A stretch of 64,000 nucleotides of DNA from Paulinella micropora (GCA_009731375.1 BJOX01000290.1:231208-295207), one strand, 5' to 3'. Shown: positions 38,044 through 49,260, numbered from the stretch's first letter. Notes: generated by a model not told the origin, from the sequence alone. Translations and numbers: made by a program.

Positions 38044-38784
38044 GTGGTATGTAGGGATTCCGCAGAGGATGAGGCGGTATTGACCGCGATAGAGGCGAGG
38101 TTGGAACACCTATATGCAGCAAGGGAGGAATTGTTGCGAGGTAAGATCGCTGGCATGGAGGATGCTGGTGATCAACAAGTCTACATCGACGTGCATTCTG
38201 CCGCTATGTCTCATGTGGTATGGAATGTTACCCAACACAAGCTGCCGGTCAAGCAGCCTAAGCCTTTTGTGGAAGCATTCCTGAAGAGTCACTGGGATGA
38301 CAAGCTATTCTTTCCAAAGGGGGTCAAGGCCATTAAGGAGATCTTGAGGGCCCGCCTGGCGGTGGAAGATTTCACTATAGTTATCCCAGTGGGCACTCGG
38401 ACGGAAATGTGGTGGCAGGATATTGAAGATCACCTCATTGATGATGCAATTCCGATACCGCATAGAGATCATAAGTTGATCTTGGCCTTGCGGTTGGGAA
38501 CGAAGGCAAAAGCGTTGGCTTACGGAGCTAAGCTGGCTCAGCGAGAGATGGCTGAAGTCCGTACACAAGCCTTTTCTTGGATCACGGGCATATATCATCG
38601 TACGCACGCGATGCAATATGCGATCATCATAGATCATTTAGCTCAGTTGGCTCAATGGAAGGGCAAGGAGGAGACGCGATATCATGGGACGATGGCGCAC
38701 GAGGATGAGTGGCCGATACCAATGGAGGATGTGGCACAGTGTCACGAAAGGCTTCTCCAAAGGAGATGGAGGAAGCAAGGATAG
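38044..38784 (+). CDS. Conserved unknown domain (X) between protease and RT
   Basis: A 246-codon open frame. Its centre (EMWWQDIEDHLIDDAIPIP, then LALRLGTKAKALAYGAKL, then GIYHRTHAMQYAIIIDHL) is clearly related to MWWRDVLDRVIDDPIPIP... at 51080-51315 in the second retroelement copy, the only other occurrence in the window. In both copies it lies after the protease region; here an RT start follows. I do not recognise the family. Conservation between two diverged copies suggests a real polyprotein domain, perhaps an RT connection or structural domain; that is inference. Confidence 0.5.
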   Translation: MVCRDSAEDEAVLTAIEARLEHLYAAREELLRGKIAGMEDAGDQQVYIDVHSAAMSHVVWNVTQHKLPVKQPKPFVEAFLKSHWDDKLFFPKGVKAIKEILRARLAVEDFTIVIPVGTRTEMWWQDIEDHLIDDAIPIPHRDHKLILALRLGTKAKALAYGAKLAQREMAEVRTQAFSWITGIYHRTHAMQYAIIIDHLAQLAQWKGKEETRYHGTMAHEDEWPIPMEDVAQCHERLLQRRWRKQG

Positions 38785-39072
38785 CAGCGGAAAAGGCAAT
38801 CGCGGAGAAGTATAGTACTTGGGAAGGTACTATGAGGGAGCGGGACGCCCTCAAAGGAATATTGGAGGATAATAATGGAGGTATTTGGGCCTCTTGAGGC
38901 TGGGTCCGTTCGAGGTTACGAGGCTAACTTTGGACGGAAGCCTGGCGAGGACGTGGTGGGTCACAGGAGACCGTCACGCATGAGCTATCATGAAGATCGG
39001 ATGGCTCGGGAGATTACTCAGGAGCTGTTGGAAAAGGATATTATTGAAGCACGCCTATCGGAGGTGTCTTCA
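38785..39072 (+). pseudogene. N-terminal end of a Ty3/gypsy-like RT, cut by the AT-rich block
   Basis: The frame GHRRPSRMSYHEDRMAREIT, then QELLEKDIIEARLSEVSSPL, matches the well-known entry of gypsy-type RTs (R-P-Y-R ... lL..gII..s.s..sPl). It ends at ~39072, exactly where the copy of the GIY-YIG block begins, so the palm domain was lost or displaced by the insertion. Confidence 0.6.
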
Positions 39073-39863
39073 CCGTTGATTACAATAAAGGGAAACTTTA
39101 TACAATCCGATCGCCTTACACAAATAAGGTTTATATTGGAGCAACTACACAACAACTGAGCAAACGATTATCTGAACATAAACGAAAATACAAACACTGG
39201 ACAAATGGAAAATGCTATTATATTTCTTCTTTTGAAATCTTACGAGCGGAAGATGCTTAAATTGAACTTTTGAAAGAGTGTCCGTGTGATAATAAAGAAC
39301 AATTAGCACGATTAGAAGGAGAAGCAATCCGCGATACTGCCAATTGTTGTAATAAGATAATAGCGGGTAGAACAACAAAAGAATATTACGAAGCAAACAA
39401 AGAAGCAATCCAGCAACAAAGAAAGCAACATTATGAAGATAATAAAGAAGCAATACTACAACAACAAAAGCAATACCGCGAAGCCAACAAAGACGAAATA
39501 AAAGAATATTATGAAGACAATAAAGAAAAATTACAGCAACAACACAAGCAATATCGTGAAAACAATAAAGAAGCAATACAACAGCAACGAAAGCAATATT
39601 ATGAAAATAATAAAGAAGCAATACAGCAACGAAAAAAGCAACATTATGAAAACAATAAAGAAGCAATACAACAGCAACGAAAGCAATATTATGAAAATAA
39701 TAAAGAAGCAATACGACAACGACAGCGAAAATTAAGACAACAAAAAAAAAACAACAAATCACAACGAAATCACGCCACAGCCTTCATAACCCACACACCG
39801 CTTTTTTTTTCGTGGGCCCAGCAACTATTTTTTTTCGTTAGTCCAGACCGATACGCCAATTAA
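39073..39863 (+). pseudogene. GIY-YIG endonuclease, copy 2, 5'-truncated
   Basis: Same gene as 8132-8947 without its first eight codons; it begins directly at the junction (VDYNKGKLYTIRS). The in-frame TAA is kept at 39258-39260. A few substitutions distinguish it (for example CGT for TGT at the YCENN/YRENN unit, and KQHYE for KQNYE). The Gln-rich 15-residue repeat tail is complete. Without a start codon and with the stop it is non-functional. Confidence 0.75.
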
Positions 39864-39940
39864 GAGCCGAAACCCGCGCAACCAATTTTTGTCAAAGGTG
39901 ATCAATTTTGTCCTTTTGTCCCCAGCAAAAAGTAGACCAG

Positions 39941-40446
39941 ATGAGCAAAACCCGAAGCCTTGTTCCGCGATGTGCCCCAGAGACAGACGAAGAAGTCCAG
40001 CGACGAATTAAGCGACGGAAGAAATTAAGCAATAACGAGGACAAAATACGGGCTTCACTTGACAAAACAGAGGGGGAAATTAAAGCATTGTCGCACAGAA
40101 TTATATACTTCCTTGACCAAAGCGAGAACGAAGAAAGAGCAAGAAGTTAAAACCCTACGCGAGAAATTACGAGTAGCAAAAGAAATAGTTGAAGATATTG
40201 ATTTCGCCAAACTTTTAGAACTTAAGCAGGAGCAAATCACAACGGAGACGAAAAAATTTAAGCAATGGATCCAGCAAGGCGAACACAGGAAAATAACGGG
40301 CTTCGGCGAACAGCAATATAAACGAGTTTATCAATTTATTACGAGCGGAGTATTATTTAAAGATGTGTTGTCTCGTGTCGTCAGAGCAATTCCCCCAGCA
40401 ATTCTTCCGCCACTACCTCAGACGGCTTCCATGGAAACCTCAAATT
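39941..40446 (+). pseudogene. Charged coiled-coil protein with one frameshift
   Basis: From ATG 39941 the product is Arg/Lys-rich (RRIKRRKKLSNNEDKIRA) and stops at ~40150. The frame beginning inside it (40059) carries the natural continuation, KEQEVKTLREKLRVAKEIVE with strong coiled-coil spacing, to 40446. A one-base indel near 40115-40130 explains the break. Total would be ~168 residues. It may be a structural or DNA-binding protein of the AT-rich element; no family recognised. Confidence 0.5.
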
Positions 40447-40450
40447 AATC

Positions 40451-40500
40451 AGTGTGTTTTTCAACACACTGAAATATTTATGTGTGTTTTTCAACACACC
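40451..40500. terminator. Two adjacent stem-loops after a gene end
   Basis: AGTGTGTTTTTCAACACACT (40451-40470) and TGTGTGTTTTTCAACACACC (40481-40500) are near-identical hairpins beginning 4 bases after a stop codon and facing the end of a convergent minus-strand gene. Hairpins marking transcript 3' ends are known in mimivirus-type viruses, so they may serve that role. Confidence 0.6.
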
Positions 40501-40640
40501 AAAAAATTTAGTTGAATTTCTTAAAATTTTTTTTAATCAGAAACGAAAAACAGGAATAAAAAAGAAACGAAAAATAGAACAGAAAAACAGGAATAAAAAA
40601 AGGAAAAAAAAAAACCAAAAACCCATTATTCAAAGAGATT

Positions 40641-42051
40641 TTATTCAATGTCTTTCTTTTTTTTTAATCGGCTACTCCTTCTTATTGGTTGACTGACCCC
40701 GTTTTCGTCTATCAACTTATAGCACGCTTTCTTTTTCTCAGTTTGCTTTGCTTTGGTTTGCTTTGCTTCAGTGGTCTGCTTTGTTTCCTCCGTCGTGGTT
40801 TCCTTTTTACTCATTACAAATTGATTTACAATAACAGCCCCAATTCCGCTTATTTTTCTGAGTGTCGTATTTGTTATTTTTCCCCCGTAGTCGTTCCAAA
40901 TTTTGTTTAATAACTCAAACTTATCTTCACGACTTGCTTTTTTGCCTAAGGGTTTATATTTGCCGTCGTCGTCCTCGTTTTCGCTTTCACTTTCTGCCCC
41001 TTTGACATTCAGACATAAGTCAATTTTCCTTCGTAGTTCCTCTAGTTCGGTTGTTATTCCTTCTTCCATCATCTCACGGGGGTCCGCAACATTTACCCAT
41101 GAATAAGAAAAACTCGTAAGCATATCGCCGTGCCCCAAGACATTGGAAACCCAAGTATTAAAATTTGTTGTTTTCGGGTTAGCAAAATTCGTATATGACA
41201 AACTCGCATATAATCTTCTTTACATACTGCTTCTCTGTGTGTAATCTGCCAGCCACGGGAAAACTTTATTATTCGTTTGTTTAGTTCATTGTTTTCTGTT
41301 TGTCTAATTGTCCCTCTTTATTGATAATAACTGCTTTCTTTTTCTTGAAGTGATTTCTTATTGAATTTACTTGTTCAATAACAAAAGAAGGAGTAAATAA
41401 AACAACGGGTCTCTCAGTCCAGTTCTTTTTTTGTCACTCTCTCTTTTTTTGCTAAGTTATCAACCCTTAGCCAACTCGGTTTATCAGGTATTAATTCATA
41501 AGTGTTTTTGTCAAATATCTCAACAGGTCGTGCCCCTATTGCTAACATTAAAGCCAACAACTTTAAATAAGGGTCATTACTTAAAATCATTTCATTCATT
41601 TTTGCCATTACCTCCCGCACATCAATCTGAATTTTTGTTCGTTTTTTTATTTGACATCTTTTTTATATCCCTCAACAATTTCTATTCGCTCGTCTTCATT
41701 GATATTGAAATATTTATCTAATTTAGACATTTCATATACCTTCTTGCTTTGATTTGGTTTAATCGCCCTCGTTCTCACTTCAGAAAGTCGTTGCCTTCGT
41801 GAAGTTGTATTCTGATAAACAATAGCATACTTTGGATAAATAATCTGCATCGCTTTTAGCATTTCATCGTCTGTTGTTGTTTTACTAAATAATAACAAAA
41901 TAGCATTATGAAAAGCCTTTGACTGCTTCGCATCACTAGTGAAAAAGTTTGATACGACATCATATATTTTTTGCTCTGTGTCTGCTATGTTCAGTTGTTT
42001 GATGAATTTTCTGTCTGTCTCGTTCCACATTCTGCTTTGTTGTTTTTTCAA
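40641..42051 (-). pseudogene. Tyrosine recombinase resembling telomere resolvases, several frameshifts
   Basis: Read from 42051 downwards: an N-terminal helical domain (ETDRKFIKQLNIADTEQ...); after an A-run frameshift near 41650, DPYLKLLALMLAIGARPVEI with the catalytic Arg; after another A-run near 41420, TERPVVLFTPSFVIEQ; then ITHREAVC / RRLYASLSY (His and second Arg) across further shifts near 41280 and 41220; finally NTWVSNVLGHGDMLTSFSY with LGH and a candidate Tyr nucleophile. A charged tail of ~120 residues follows. The G-A-R-P-x-E-I box and LGH...SY ending resemble protelomerases and related recombinases. Four frameshifts make it inactive. A giant palindrome lies ~530 bases upstream. 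Confidence 0.6.
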
Positions 42052-42072
42052 AAAAATGAAGTATGTTATATG

Positions 42073-42489
42073 TTAGACAGGTTTATGTTTTTCTAAAACA
42101 TAAATAAATGATTGCTTTTTCCTATATTGTAAAAAATCGCTTTTCTCTTTGTTCATTCTCTCCACCTCTCGTTTTATTTCAAAATGGCTCCCCGCTACTT
42201 GTAAGTTAACTATTATTTTTCTGTTCTGCCGTATTAATTCGCATTCTCGTTTTAATAATTCCTCTCTGCTATTACAGGGGCATTTTTCAATTAGTTCAAT
42301 GTAAGGGGCTCCCGCTTCAAATATTTTTATAATTGATTTCATTTTCGTCTCGTCGTCCTTGTGTTTCTTGTAATTAGCCCTATGTCCTCCCATTCGCACA
42401 GATAAAGGCTGTGTTGTGCTTCCAATATATATTTTGTCGGTGTTTGGACTTCTCACGGCATAAATTTTCCCGTTTTGATAGTTCGGCAT
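42073..42489 (-). CDS. GIY-YIG endonuclease, intact
   Basis: The 138-residue product has NGKIYAVRSP (GIY strand), KIYIGSTTQP (YIG strand), SVRMGGHRANYKKH with the conserved Arg, and IELIEKCPCNSREELLKREC with the likely catalytic Glu region. It lacks the Gln-rich tail of the other nuclease. It is full length and open, 22 bases upstream of the recombinase gene on the same strand, so both may form one transcription unit. The likely role is DNA cleavage for element mobility. Confidence 0.8.
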   Translation of the reverse strand: MPNYQNGKIYAVRSPNTDKIYIGSTTQPLSVRMGGHRANYKKHKDDETKMKSIIKIFEAGAPYIELIEKCPCNSREELLKRECELIRQNRKIIVNLQVAGSHFEIKREVERMNKEKSDFLQYRKKQSFIYVLEKHKPV

Positions 42490-42584
42490 CGCTTTGTTTT
42501 TCTTTGTTTCTTTTTGGTTTTAATTGATAAATATTTTTACAACTTTCAATATTAAGAATAATTATCGCATTTTTTATGATCATG

Positions 42585-42985
42585 TATCAATAATAGACAG
42601 GTCTATCTCGTATATCATAAAATAAGCCTTAGAAACACATAAAACATACACAGGAAGACAGAAAACACACCTATGTTTTACAAAAACACACCTTTGTTTT
42701 TACCAAAAAATGACAAACTAAGCACACTAAGAGAGATCTGGTCAAAATGACGACAAAAACCATATAAATGAAATTTATATATATATTTTGATAATAAAAT
42801 ATGGTTTTTGTCGTCATTTTGACCAGATCTCTCTTAGTGTGCTTAGTTTGTCATTTTTTGGTAAAAACAAAGGTGTGTTTTTGTAAAACATAGGTGTGTT
42901 TTCTGTCTTCCTGACAGTGTGTGTGTTTTATGTGTTTCTAAGGCTTATTTTATGATATACGAGATAGACCTGTCTATTATTGATA
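42585..42985. repeat. Giant near-perfect palindrome (~180-base arms)
   Basis: Bases 42585-42766 are the reverse complement of 42799-42985, around a ~32-base AT-rich centre (42767-42798). The only clear difference is a short indel (ACATACACAGGAAG versus the inverse of CTTCCTGACAGTGTGTGTGT). Flanks are AT-rich on the left and (TA)n/(GT)n on the right. It lies just upstream of the GIY-YIG and recombinase genes. It may be a replicated hairpin telomere, a fold-back transposon or a hairpin-RNA locus. Confidence 0.95.
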
Positions 42986-43004
42986 TATATATATATATTA
43001 TATT

Positions 43005-43400
43005 GTGTGTGTGTTTTCAGCTGCCCTTGAGGGGCTGTTTTCCTGTCAACTACGCGTCTCAGACATATTGAAAATTTCTTCAAATTTGATGAAATTATTT
43101 ATTGAGACATACTGTACAGTATTTTATAGTTCAAAAGCTAATAGAGCAATGCAAAAAAACAGATTCAGCAGTCATAATCGTGTTGCTTTGACCATTTTTC
43201 AGGAACAAAAAGAATTCGATAGCGTTGTGCCATCCGGACACTTTTTCCGTAAAAATTCGGGAAATTTTCCATCCAATATGGTGAAAAAGTGTACAAACTT
43301 CATTCGAGCCATTTATTAAAACTACTTAGCATTTTTTGAATCAGATTGAAGTACTTTAATTAATTACATCTGAATTTTAATATACTATAATTTGATTTAA
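43005..43400. repeat. R1 repeat, inverted diverged copy D
   Basis: Reverse complement resembles 12570-12740 and 36000-36130 (GGGCAGCTGAA, AAATTTCAAT, AATCTGTTTTT and related strings). The palindrome's right end abuts it. Confidence 0.65.
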
Positions 43401-43904
43401 AACGATCTTACCACGCACTTAATTTTGTGTTGTGAGGCATAAGAAACATATGGCCTGAATATGAGCGTTTGTGTCTTCGTTCAGTGCTCCGTCCTCTGCG
43501 TGGATCGTTGTTGTATCTCTTGCTGTCGTGCTGGTTAGATCGTTGCTGGTAGGTGCGGTGTGGGGAGCTTGACCTTCCTCTGCGGTATGCGGAAATGGAT
43601 CGGCTTCTTCGACGGTTTGTGTCATGATGCCGTTGACCTGGGTTCCCATAGTTGTAGCTTCTTGAGTTGTCTCCAGGGCGTTAGGGCTTTTCTCTGCGAT
43701 GATTTCTCATCGTAGGCGGTCTGGTTGTACAGACGTGTCGAATCCCGAACCCTAAGCAGGGCAAGGATGCAGATTTAACTTTCAGAAATAGTTATTTAAT
43801 AACAGGGGTTTACCAGACCACGAGTGACCGTGCTCACCCCTTTGCATAAGATTAGGTAAGTACTAGGGTTGGTTAAAGGGAAAGGGCAAGGGTTAGGTAT
43901 GGGG
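43401..43904. other. No gene seen
   Basis: A short minus-strand frame (43419-43649) with Thr/Ala/Asp-rich residues (NDLTSTTARDTTTIHAEDG) is possible but unsupported. Otherwise unrecognised sequence. Confidence 0.3.
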
Positions 43905-44190
43905 CAAGGTGCGTGTATGGTCTCCAGGGCTTGTGAGCTGTGCTCACGACGAAGGTTCTGAGACGGAAGTCTGTGGTGTAGAATTGGTTTAGGTTGTGTG
44001 GTAACGGATATAGTTGGGTTAGAATGGAAGAATAAGTAACACGGTCAGTGAGAAAAATTACAAGTTATGGGTAAAAAAGGAAATTGCTACTGTCAAAAAG
44101 GATTTTTTCCAGTGCACCCATGGCAGCAAAACACTGGTAAAGTAAAGTAAGTTTGATTAAATAGTATTGTAATAAAGCAAATTATTAGTT
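43905..44190. repeat. R2 non-coding repeat, inverted copy
   Basis: Reverse complement of 24640-24968 with scattered substitutions, indicating another remnant of the same element family, in inverse orientation. Confidence 0.75.
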
Positions 44191-45970
44191 CCTCAGAGCA
44201 GAGGCCCATGACTCGGATTGGGTCAAGTTACTAGCGGAGTGGATTGAATTGGTTGTGTTAACTTGAAAGAAGAAGCATCAATAAATATATTCTTTTAGAC
44301 CAGAACCGGCAAAGTGGAGTCCCATACCTGTTTTTCTTTTACTCCAATTCGATCTGACCTTGTTCTTTGCCACATATAACTGAGGAGAGGAGATATATTG
44401 CACAAGAAGGATAGGGGACGATAGAGGAGGTGTGTGTTTTGTACATATTTTGCTCACGATTTTTCCACACACAAACATTGGACAGAACGTGTTGCAAATA
44501 GACACTCACGCATCACTCCTGTTGACATCTCTACATACCCATCCCTTATCTCCTCTTCCCACACAACACTGCGAACAGTAACAACAGTGTGAGGATATTA
44601 CATAAAGGCAGGAGAGGGGAGTAGAGTGTCATTGGTTGTGTGTGTGTGTGTGTGGGGGGGGGGGGGGAAAAAAAAAAATNNNNNNNNNNGGGGGGGGGGG
44701 GGGGGGGGGAACAAACGAAACCAGTCGTAATGTACCCTCATAAGCATACAAACCACGTCATATTCCCTATCTATCATACCATTACAGACTACACAGACAA
44801 CCAAATTCGTTTTCAAACAACAGCACAAATTGTCCTGTCATTTCCTGCTTATCCCCACGCATTACAATTGCAAAAGGGACAAAAGAGCAAGCATAACTTG
44901 ACAGAAAAACGAAAACGAGTGCTGTGCAGCAAAGTCTGTTTGTGCAAACTAGACCATATCTAACCTTGACATTGCAGTCACATTGCAGGGGTTTGGGAGG
45001 CTAGTTGGTGGACATATAGGCCACACAAGTGAGAGACATGGCGTCATAAAGACGATTTGTTGGTTTGTTTTTGACGATTCCAATTTCGTCCGAAAATTAC
45101 AACAACAAACCACTCTCCTACCTACAAACAGGACAAGGAGGCTCAGCAGGTGGATTCTAAAGCAGCGTTTCCCTCGTAGAATCTCAGGGAATCATCATCT
45201 CCTAAGCACTTGGTCGGTTCGACTCCCACCCACGCAAACACAGAACTTCCCTAGCTGACCAAGGGTCCCAAGGAGCCCAACAAGGGGCTAGACGTCCAAA
45301 AAGGGGTCCAAACAATTTCAAGGCTCGAGCCCAAGGCTCACACAACCCCCACTGGGAGAAGGGCCTTCACTTCTGACCAACTCAGAAGTATCGTTTCCAT
45401 ACCATCCCTCAGCTCACGAAGTCGTGTTTGTGCATATAGGGTGCCCCAGTTCAACTAAAACTGGCAAGTGTCTAGCAAGGCGTGAGCTTCCCCTATCTAA
45501 GGGGGGGGGGGGGGGGGGGTTTNNNNNNNNNNNNNNNNNNNNNNNNNNNNNNNNNNNNNNNNNNNNNNNNNNNNNNNNNNNNNNNNNNNNNNNNNNNNNN
45601 NNNNNNNNNNNNNNNNNNNNNNNNNNNNNNNNNNNNNNNNNNNNNNNNNNNNNNNNNNNNNNNNNNNNNNNNNNNNNNNNNNNNNNNNNNNNNNNNNNNN
45701 NNNNNNNNNNNNNNNNNNNNNNNNNNNNNNNNNNNNNNNNNNNNNNNNNNNNNNNNNNNNNNNNNNNNNNNNNNNNNNNNNNNNNNNNNNNNNNNNNNNN
45801 NNNNNNNNNNNNNNNNNNNNNNNNNNNNNNNNNNNNNNNNNNNNNNNNNNNNNNNNGGGGGGGGGGGGGGGGGGGGTGAGTTTCCTCTCATCTCTATTTG
45901 CATAACTGCACACACCTTGTTCAAATACACTTAGGAAAAAAAAAAAAAGAGAGAGTGAGTGAGAGAGTGC

Positions 45971-46018
<48 letters not shown>

Positions 46019-46064
46019 AATAAGACGACAAAGGAATCGAACACAAACCAACCTACACACGCTG
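44191..46064. other. Unassigned sequence with poly-G runs and two gaps
   Basis: No gene recognised. Holds a (GT)n/poly-G tract at 44637-44667, a 10-N gap (44680-44689), poly-G with a 334-N gap (45523-45856), and an AG repeat at 45951-46018. Frames of only Gly or Pro across the gaps are artefacts. Confidence 0.6.
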
Positions 46065-46268
46065 CTCACAACAAAACGGACAACAGAAAACGTCTTGCAC
46101 AAAATAATGTGCTACTGCTTTCAACAAGACGGACAACAGCAAACGTCTTGCACAAAAATTTGCTGCTGCTTTCAATAAGACGGACAACAGCAAACGTCTT
46201 GCACAAAAATAATTTGCTGCTGCTTTCAACGAGACGAACAACAGCAAACGTCTTGCGCAAAAATAATT
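46065..46268. repeat. Tandem repeat, ~62-67 base unit, about 3.3 copies
   Basis: The unit ACGGACAACAGCAAACGTCT-TGCACAAAAAT-TTGCTGCTGCTTTCAAC recurs with small changes (starts near 46075, 46133, 46180 and 46226). The end of the last copy is 22 bases before the first start codon of the retroelement copy 2. Confidence 0.9.
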
Positions 46269-46290
46269 TTCTTGTCAGGGCATACTGACA

Positions 46291-47563
46291 ATGGCAGGCA
46301 CATGGAAGTCCCTCACAACAGCTGCTGATATGTCATCTCTTGACACTACCGACTTGTGTCGCCAGACCAAGCTGGTTCCTTCCATACCCCAGGACCAAGC
46401 CGAGACACGAAAAGTGCTGCTACCATCCCACCCTCCCATAAAGGGATGAAAGTGGCGCATTGAACATCCACAGGGCCACCATCCCATGTGTTCCCGTACC
46501 CCAAGCCAATCAAGACTTATTGGGACACACTGGTTGGCCTACCTCCCCAGTTGATGTAGCACAACAGTTTGCATTCCCAGAGGACTTCCCTCACATACCC
46601 AACAACCTGTATGGCCCCCGGATGGAGCTCAGTGGAGGAGGAGTATTATGGTTCTGGATGGGAAGGAGAGGGTGTTGTGAATATGTTCCAACGTCGGAGG
46701 GGATTCATGGGGAACAAAACCCTAAGTGACCTCGTCAGACTTTGGGAGCACGTAATACTATGTATCTTTCGGGACAGGCTTCTAGACGAAGCCTGGGCCT
46801 CATACCACCAACAGATACCACGCCTCCAGCAAACCCTACACTACCCCAAAAACGCCATTGAGCACCCAGCTCTCACTGCAGCCGTACCAGCTGTGGACGC
46901 CGGAGGGGCGGACACCATCTATTGGTCAGACCCTGGTTACCTCACCCTCCTCCAAGCCAACCTCAAAACGAGGACTATGGTCACCCTTAAAGGCCTACAA
47001 AACATCCTAAAAATGTGGGATAGAACGATGATGGAACGAATGCATTGGCGAGAGGCAATCATTCCGTCATCCTCACCAGCGTATGTTGACCTCATAACCT
47101 TCCTCGAGGCAGCAGAATCCCAAACCTCCGACAGTGATCCATTTGGGGCAATCCCTGAACACCTATCATAGGTTAAGGATCCAGGCCTGCAATGGAGTCC
47201 CATTTGACAGCAGCGGTCACTTTCCCGACTGTACCCCACCCCGCCGTCTTGCTCTATTTATCCAATCATCTTACGGTGGTCGACCTCGTCCTACAGGCCA
47301 TCTCGGACTGCCTACGGATTAACATCGCCATACATGTCATCTCGGGGGACAGAGGGGCTACCATGCCAGAGGGTAGTACCATCATAACCTTCCGTAAGGT
47401 AACGACGAGGTGGGGGGAGACAAGGGAGCCTTCCTTAGACAGGGACTCCCACCTCGAACACCGAACATCCGGCAAGGCCAAAGTCGATGAAGCCAGCATC
47501 AAAAAGGTGGAATCGGCTTTGCGGGCTCTTAAAGAGCAGGTCAATTTCGACTTTGCCCAATGA
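46291..47563 (+). pseudogene. Gag-like region of retroelement copy 2
   Basis: Begins at ATG 46291 (MAGTWKSLTTAADMSSLDTT) and passes through at least three frames. These include 46569-47171 with LVRLWEHVILCIFRDRLLDE and YWSDPGYLTLLQANLKTRT, comparable to the region at 26150 in copy 1, and 47192-47563 ending IKKVESALRALKEQVNFDF. The helical, charged composition and the order before the nucleocapsid-like segment support a Gag-type protein. Frames are broken by several indels. Confidence 0.4.
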
Positions 47564-47743
47564 AGCCAGTCAGCGAGGCTGCCCTTCCGTGAGGGACTTA
47601 AGCTCCTGATGGCCTATGCGGCTCTGGACAGCCATGTGGGCAATTCAGCCTCAAAATCGCCGATGTCAAGCAATCGCTCAATAACCTCGTGGGCAGCTGG
47701 CCGTCACAGAAGTTGCTAGCCTATAGAATGGCCCAATTGGGAG

Positions 47744-49260
47744 ATGCGAGCAGAAAAGTTGCATCGGGAAGGTAAGCTCACGCCCACACAGATGCCCCAT
47801 TACATGCTAGGCCGATTTGTGACGGCGGCAGGGTGGGGTTTCATTACCTACGCAAGAGTCGTAGAGGACTTAGTCCAGGATGCGCCAAGACGGATGTGGG
47901 AGGACAATGTTGCTTACACCGCCATTCTTGACCCACCCCAAAAGCTCTTGACATCCTTGGTCAAATCCGACTTGGCCTCCCTACTCATGGCGGTTCTGAG
48001 TGGGATTTCAAAGCAGCCCCCCAAGCAGGGCGCACGAATGGGGAAGCGTACGTCCGAAACGTCCTCGCGAGGGCGCAGGACCTGGACAGCACAACCTTTC
48101 AAATCCAAAGGTTCAGAACCGACCGCATGTGTAAGGTCGCTCAGTGGGTGGACAGTACATTCATTGCTGCCATCTTTACCATCGACCGACCCGAGCGAGA
48201 CAGGAGAGCGAAAGTCTTGTTACGGGTGATGATAACCGCGGGGAGCACCCTTGAGGACCACCATGCCAAAGCGGGTCAAAGTTTTGACGTGTGGACAAGC
48301 GGGAGCTGGTCACAGCAACGTCGACCTTGGCCAAGCTCACCCGGACCGTCATCTAGCACCTCAAGCTCATCCAGCACTCAATACACAACGCCACCGCCCT
48401 CTCTACCATACGGAGGGGCGTCCAACTCGGCAACTCCGGCTGCAGTACCGACCAATTCGTATGCGCCACACCATCAACAGGGGTACTACAATCCTCAGCA
48501 GTACTATCAACCACAATCCTCGGGCTTGATGTCCCCCGCCAATGTTGCCACCTCCGGCACAGTTTCACCCTCAGAGGGGAGGGAACACGTCGGATGGTAA
48601 GTCGGGCAAGCGCAAACATAACGATGGCGGTGGATCATAATCCATAGTGATCAAACCGTTGTCCTTACTTCCCAATCGACCCGGGCCCATACAATTGCCC
48701 TTTCGGAATCTTTAACGAGGCCACCGTGGGGCCGTATCAGAAATATCCATCCGCGGAATGTTGTGATTATGGTTTACATGGGATCGCGTTCAACCCTCTG
48801 AACGATCCTAGGCCGTACCAACCATTCCTGTGGTCCAACTCATGCCAGTACCAACACCCACCACGGGGTGCCGACCGTGTGGAGGCACTGAAGTGGTACA
48901 TCTGCAGGTGGTACATTGGGAAATCGAAGGTCAAACGGGATGGTGACTATGTCCCAAACCCCAAAGGCAACCCTAACGAAGGCCTGCTCATTCCTGACGT
49001 CGCCAGTGACGTCACGACGTTCTTCCTCCAGCAGGCAAGAGCCGACCTGGTTGGCCGCGTACGACGCCGAGGCTAAGGCCCGCGTTGCCCGATACAGGGC
49101 CGCGAACAGGAAGTACAACGAGGCGGCATGCTACATGCCCGGCAAGGAAAACCTGATGGTAATACGCATATACATACACACTCCCGAAATGCTCAGCTGT
49201 CCCTATGCTTAATGCAGGCATCAAAGCGCCAGCGAAGGGAAAGAGAAAGAAGACCAAGAA
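47744..49260 (+). pseudogene. Second half of the Gag-like region, copy 2
   Basis: The frame from 47744 (MLGRFVTAAGWGFITYARVV, LLTSLVKSDLASLLMAVLSG) parallels copy 1 near 33850-33950. A Pro/Ser/Tyr/Gln-rich piece (48127-48600, QQGYYNPQQYYQPQSS) matches the style of copy 1 near 35100. A segment with LHGIAFNPLNDPRPYQPFLW follows at 48726-49076. Frames alternate, so it is decayed. No catalytic motif is present. Confidence 0.4.

Larger units (their letters stand above)
39073..41609. repeat. Duplicated AT-rich block, copy 2
   Basis: Near-identical to 8157-9765 but gap-free. The left junction is inside a retroelement RT and shares the string CCGTTGATTACAATAAAG with copy 1's interior, of which only the first bases could be microhomology with the target. 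After 41609 this copy continues into the recombinase's own N-terminus, whereas copy 1 is cut there. Confidence 0.9.
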
